A DNA stretch of 64,000 bases from positions 1-64,000 of the forward strand of contig CACHFM010000004.1 of NCBI GenBank assembly GCA_902579105.1, written 5' to 3'. This document shows positions 60,955-64,000 of the stretch, one piece after another; positions within the stretch are counted from its first letter, which is position 1; every line of letters begins with the position of its first letter. The DNA comes from an uncultured Pelagibacteraceae bacterium (GTDB lineage Bacteria > Pseudomonadota > Alphaproteobacteria > Pelagibacterales > Pelagibacteraceae). A program made the translations under genes and the position numbers. The notes under the pieces are model-generated. The model did no database searches. It was not told the DNA's origin and worked only from the letters and a program-made list of their open reading frames with translations.

Positions 60955-62691
60955 TTATTTTTTAATCTGTTTCTCATAAAAGTTTTTGTACAATTGAGAT
61001 TTGATCAGAAGATCTTCATGTCTTCCATTATCTACGACTCTTCCCGCGTCTATTAAATAAATATTATTAGAATTTAATACAGTAGATAATCTATGCGCTA
61101 TAACTATAGTTGTTTTGTTTTTTGTTAAAGTATTTAGTGCTTCTTGAATTTTTGATTCCGTTTCAGTATCCAGAGAGGAAGTTGCTTCATCAAGTAAAAT
61201 AATAGAACTTTTTTTAATCATAGCTCTAGCAATTGAAATTCTTTGTTTTTCTCCTCCAGACAATCTAACTCCATTTTCACCAATTATTGTTTCATACTTA
61301 TTTGGCAATTTTTTAATAAATTCATCTGAATTAGATAATTTTGCTACTTCTAAAATTTCTTCGTCAGTCGCATTTTCATTTGCATATTTAATATTATTTT
61401 TAATAGTATCATCAAAGAGAGTAGTTTCTTGACTGACTAGTGAAATATTTTTTCGAAGAGAGTCAATTTTTACATCATATATTGATTGATTATCAATTTT
61501 AATATCACCTGTTTGTGGTTGATAAAATCTTGGGATTAAGTTTAATATAGTTGATTTACCAGAGCCACTATGACCAACTAAAGCTGTCATTTTTCCGCCT
61601 TCAAATTCTAGACTAACATTATTTAAGACATTTTCTTCATTAGCTTCATATTTAAAAAAAATATTTTCAAAATTTATTTTACTTTCTTCGACTTTTAATT
61701 GTTTGGCATCTTTTATGTCTTGAATTGAATTAACTGTGTCCACAATTGGTAAAATTCTTGATGCAGCAGAAATACCTTGATTAATTACCATGTTTAAAGT
61801 TGAAAGAGATCTTACCGGTTGATAAGCCAACATCATTGCTGCTAAAAAAGAGAAAAAATTATTAACTTCAATTTCATTATTTACAATTAGTTTTCCAGAA
61901 TAATAAATCAAAATTGCAATCATTATACCTGTTAATACTTCCATTATTGGAGACATTCTAATTAATAGAGTGGTTATTTTTTTGTTTTTTTCCATTAATC
62001 CGTGTAAGTGAATATCTGCTCTTTTTGTTTCATAATTTTCTTTTTGAAAAATTTTTGTTAATTTGTGATTTTTAAATAATTCAACCAAATAAGTAGTTAG
62101 AGAACCAGATTTTTCTTGCGCTTCTGTTGTAACTTTTCCCATTCTTTTACCAAGATTTCTAGACGCTAAACTTGCAAGTGGAATCATTATTAATGAAATA
62201 AGAGCAAGTTTCCAATTTTGAAAAAACATTACACAAATTAATCCTATTAAAGTTAAACTATCTTTAACAAGATTTAAAATGGCACTACTTAGTAAATTTG
62301 TTATATGTTGTACATCATAAGTTAGGTTGGATATAAATTTTCCAGAATGTTTTTTATCAATTTTTTGAGTATCAGCACTAATTAAAGTTTTGAGCATATC
62401 AAATTGAAGCTTTTTTTTGACACCTTCACCAACAATTATCATTAAGTATCTTGCAATATATAAAGAAACACCTTTTGTTGTAAAAGCCAATATAATAAAA
62501 AGTGGTATTATCAATAATAATGTTTGATCTTTTTCAATAAAAATTTTTTTAATTGCAGGATCTAAAAGCCATGCAATTGCAGAAGTGCTACCTGCAAGTA
62601 GAATCGAAAAAAAAATAGATAAAATTATTTTATCTAAATATTTTTTTGTATAATCTTTATAAAGTCTTTTAAAAATATCTATTTTTTTCAT
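60955..62691 (-). CDS. msbA: Lipid A/ABC exporter, MsbA type
   Basis: This 578-aa half-transporter combines six membrane helices (ABC_membrane domain) with one nucleotide-binding domain: Walker A GHSGSGKSTIL, signature RLSGGEKQRIS, Walker B SIILLDEATSSLD, and the H-loop IVIAHRLST. It is placed next to waaA, lpxK and lpxL, which favours lipid A or LPS flipping at the inner membrane. The related multidrug half-exporters cannot be excluded from sequence alone. Adjacent ubiA shares its last base. Confidence 0.88.
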   Translation of the reverse strand: MKKIDIFKRLYKDYTKKYLDKIILSIFFSILLAGSTSAIAWLLDPAIKKIFIEKDQTLLLIIPLFIILAFTTKGVSLYIARYLMIIVGEGVKKKLQFDMLKTLISADTQKIDKKHSGKFISNLTYDVQHITNLLSSAILNLVKDSLTLIGLICVMFFQNWKLALISLIMIPLASLASRNLGKRMGKVTTEAQEKSGSLTTYLVELFKNHKLTKIFQKENYETKRADIHLHGLMEKNKKITTLLIRMSPIMEVLTGIMIAILIYYSGKLIVNNEIEVNNFFSFLAAMMLAYQPVRSLSTLNMVINQGISAASRILPIVDTVNSIQDIKDAKQLKVEESKINFENIFFKYEANEENVLNNVSLEFEGGKMTALVGHSGSGKSTILNLIPRFYQPQTGDIKIDNQSIYDVKIDSLRKNISLVSQETTLFDDTIKNNIKYANENATDEEILEVAKLSNSDEFIKKLPNKYETIIGENGVRLSGGEKQRISIARAMIKKSSIILLDEATSSLDTETESKIQEALNTLTKNKTTIVIAHRLSTVLNSNNIYLIDAGRVVDNGRHEDLLIKSQLYKNFYEKQIKK

Positions 62692-63557
62692 TATATAGTT
62701 TTAGCAATTAAAATATTAAAAAAAATTATTAAACCAAAAATATTATTACTTTTAAATATCTTTAAACAAGTCGATGAATTACTTGGATTAAATTTTTTTA
62801 TTTGAAAAGAAAATAAATGTAAAAATGGAATTATGGAAACTACAAAATAAATATAGCTAAAATTCATATTTAAACCTGCTATTAGAAAAAAAACGTATAC
62901 TAAGGAGTAACATATTAATAAAAATTGTTTTGCATTATTTTTAAATTTTATTGATGTTGACTTTAATCCTATTATTTCATCATCTTTGATATCTTGAAAT
63001 CCATAAATAGTGTCATAACCCAGTGTCCAAAATATGGCTCCTATATAAAAGAGTACAGGAACAATACCTATCTCACCTTTTATTGCTGTCCAACCGAGAA
63101 TTAGTCCATAATTAAATGTAATACCTAAAAATAATTGAGGCCAATATGTAAATCTTTTCATAAGAGGATAAGTAAAAGCAAGTGGCATTGAACCTAGAGC
63201 CAAAATAATAGTAAATAAATTAAAATTTAACAAAATTAATAGAGCTAATAAACATAGTATAATAGAATAAATAATTGCAAGCTTTATAGAAATTTTACCT
63301 GAAGCGATAGGGCGATCTTTTGTTCGAAATACTTTACCATCAAATTCTTTATCCAGAATATCATTAACTATGCATCCTGCAGATCTCATTAATACAGCAC
63401 CTAGAAAAAATAAAATTAAATAAAAAAAATAATTATTTAAATTTTTTGAAAAATCATAAGCTAAAGTTAATCCCCAAACACAGGGCCAAAATAACAGCAT
63501 AAAGCCTATTGGTTTTTTTAATCTTATCAAATTAACGAAAAGTTTTACTTGGTTCAT
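62691..63557 (-). CDS. ubiA: 4-hydroxybenzoate polyprenyltransferase
   Basis: UbiA attaches the polyprenyl tail to 4-hydroxybenzoate in ubiquinone synthesis. The 288-aa membrane protein has about eight helices and both aspartate-rich prenyl diphosphate motifs: NDILDKEFDGKVFRTKDRPI and, later, YGFQDIKDDEIIGLKS. The start region VNLIRLKKPIGFMLLFWPC is typical. It is the first gene of the minus-strand block, with its promoter in the 53-bp gap shared with the divergent DUF2721 gene. Assignment is strong. Confidence 0.93.
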   Translation of the reverse strand: MNQVKLFVNLIRLKKPIGFMLLFWPCVWGLTLAYDFSKNLNNYFFYLILFFLGAVLMRSAGCIVNDILDKEFDGKVFRTKDRPIASGKISIKLAIIYSIILCLLALLILLNFNLFTIILALGSMPLAFTYPLMKRFTYWPQLFLGITFNYGLILGWTAIKGEIGIVPVLFYIGAIFWTLGYDTIYGFQDIKDDEIIGLKSTSIKFKNNAKQFLLICYSLVYVFFLIAGLNMNFSYIYFVVSIIPFLHLFSFQIKKFNPSNSSTCLKIFKSNNIFGLIIFFNILIAKTI

Positions 63558-63610
63558 AATATTTTACTTGTAAATAACAAAGGCTAGTTTCATAATCAAA
63601 TTGATTCGTA

Positions 63611-64000
63611 TGAATATAGATTACACAGTCACAGCGCTAATGTTTCCTGCTATTCCTCTATTAATGAGTGTTTATAGTAATAGATTTCATTCTCTAAGTA
63701 TTTTAGTTAGAGAGCTTCATGATGAGCATGTTTATGAAAATCATGTTCCAAATGAATGGAAGAAACAATTTATAAATTTAAGTGCTCGAATTACACTTTT
63801 GCGTAGGACAATTATGTTTGCTGCGTTTGGTTTTTTATTTAATATGTTGACAGTATTTGGTCTTTATTTGAATGAAATTTTTTTAGCACGACTGATTTTT
63901 GGTTCTTGTTGTCTATCTATGATAATTTCAATAATTTTCTTCATTAGAGAAATACAGATTTCGACCAATGCACTTAAGCTTCACATGTCTGATATGGATG
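63611..64000 (+). CDS. DUF2721-like membrane protein, truncated at the window end
   Basis: This gene is missing from the ORF track because it has no stop in the window. The frame from ATG 63611 is open for 130 codons to the edge. It begins MNIDYTVTALMFPAIPLLM, has a soluble central part with LSARITLLRRTIMF, and two hydrophobic helices after it (MFAAFGFLFNMLTVFGLYL and IFGSCCLSMIISIIFF). The early helix, charged middle and paired later helices match the DUF2721 family of unknown function. The last residues read IQISTNALKLHM before the cut. Divergent from ubiA. Confidence 0.75.

Overview
This window is chromosomal DNA from a very AT-rich, streamlined bacterium. It is most likely a SAR11-type alphaproteobacterium (Pelagibacterales). 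I infer this from the A/T-ending codons (AAA, ATT, TTA), gene ends that overlap by a few bases, the near absence of non-coding DNA, and alphaproteobacterial families and pairings such as amgK-murU, DUF2093, DUF3035 and RpoH-type promoters. No rRNA, tRNA, CRISPR array, insertion sequence, phage or plasmid gene was seen. No stretch longer than about 200 bases lacks a gene.

Layout. 1-9.5 kb: the end of a cell-wall recycling pair (amgK-murU, with murU frameshifted), gpmA, a lytic-transglycosylase-like lipoprotein, an RND efflux pump with its adaptor, a sulfurtransferase, msrA, an EamA transporter and an AlkA-like DNA glycosylase. 9.5-10.4 kb: a GT17 glycosyltransferase. 10.4-28.4 kb: a large purine-catabolism island. 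It holds a split xdhC, a DUF1330 protein, a free cytochrome c, puuE-allA-alc-uraD on the minus strand, uraH-xdhA-xdhB-guaD-puuD and a phosphoribosyltransferase on the plus strand, then a BMP-type ABC importer operon led by a zinc deaminase, a small lipoprotein and an NCS2 xanthine/urate-type permease. 28.4-33.2 kb: an Hsp20 gene with a heat-shock promoter and a ROSE-like leader, then two secreted coiled-coil proteins of unknown function (276 and 1138 aa). 33.2-47.3 kb: oligopeptidase B, a DnaJ-like membrane protein, glycosyltransferases, a DapA-family enzyme, a CFA synthase, tldD-tldE, membrane proteins and a TPR/GT9 protein. 47.3-64 kb: groESL, an HAD phosphatase, ribF-ileS-lspA-DUF3035-pgi (pgi frameshifted), rsmD-purD, DUF2093, a lipid A/Kdo block (lpxL, lpxK, waaA, msbA), ubiA, and the start of a DUF2721 membrane protein that runs off the window.

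How the genes work together. The purine island encodes every step from guanine or xanthine to glyoxylate: GuaD makes xanthine, XdhABC makes urate, PuuD with a cytochrome makes 5-hydroxyisourate, UraH and UraD make allantoin, PuuE makes allantoate, Alc makes ureidoglycolate plus urea, and AllA makes glyoxylate plus urea. Uptake could use the ABC system and the NCS2 permease, and the phosphoribosyltransferase offers a salvage branch. No urease is encoded here. PuuD lacks the C-terminal cytochrome domain of characterised PuuD proteins, and a separate small cytochrome c in the island is the obvious candidate to replace it.

The most unusual signals are the two homopolymer frameshifts (murU and pgi), the ROSE-like thermosensor, a two-copy palindrome bracketing the permease block, the PuuD/cytochrome arrangement and the secreted 276/1138-aa pair. 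I found no clearly new defence or mobile system.
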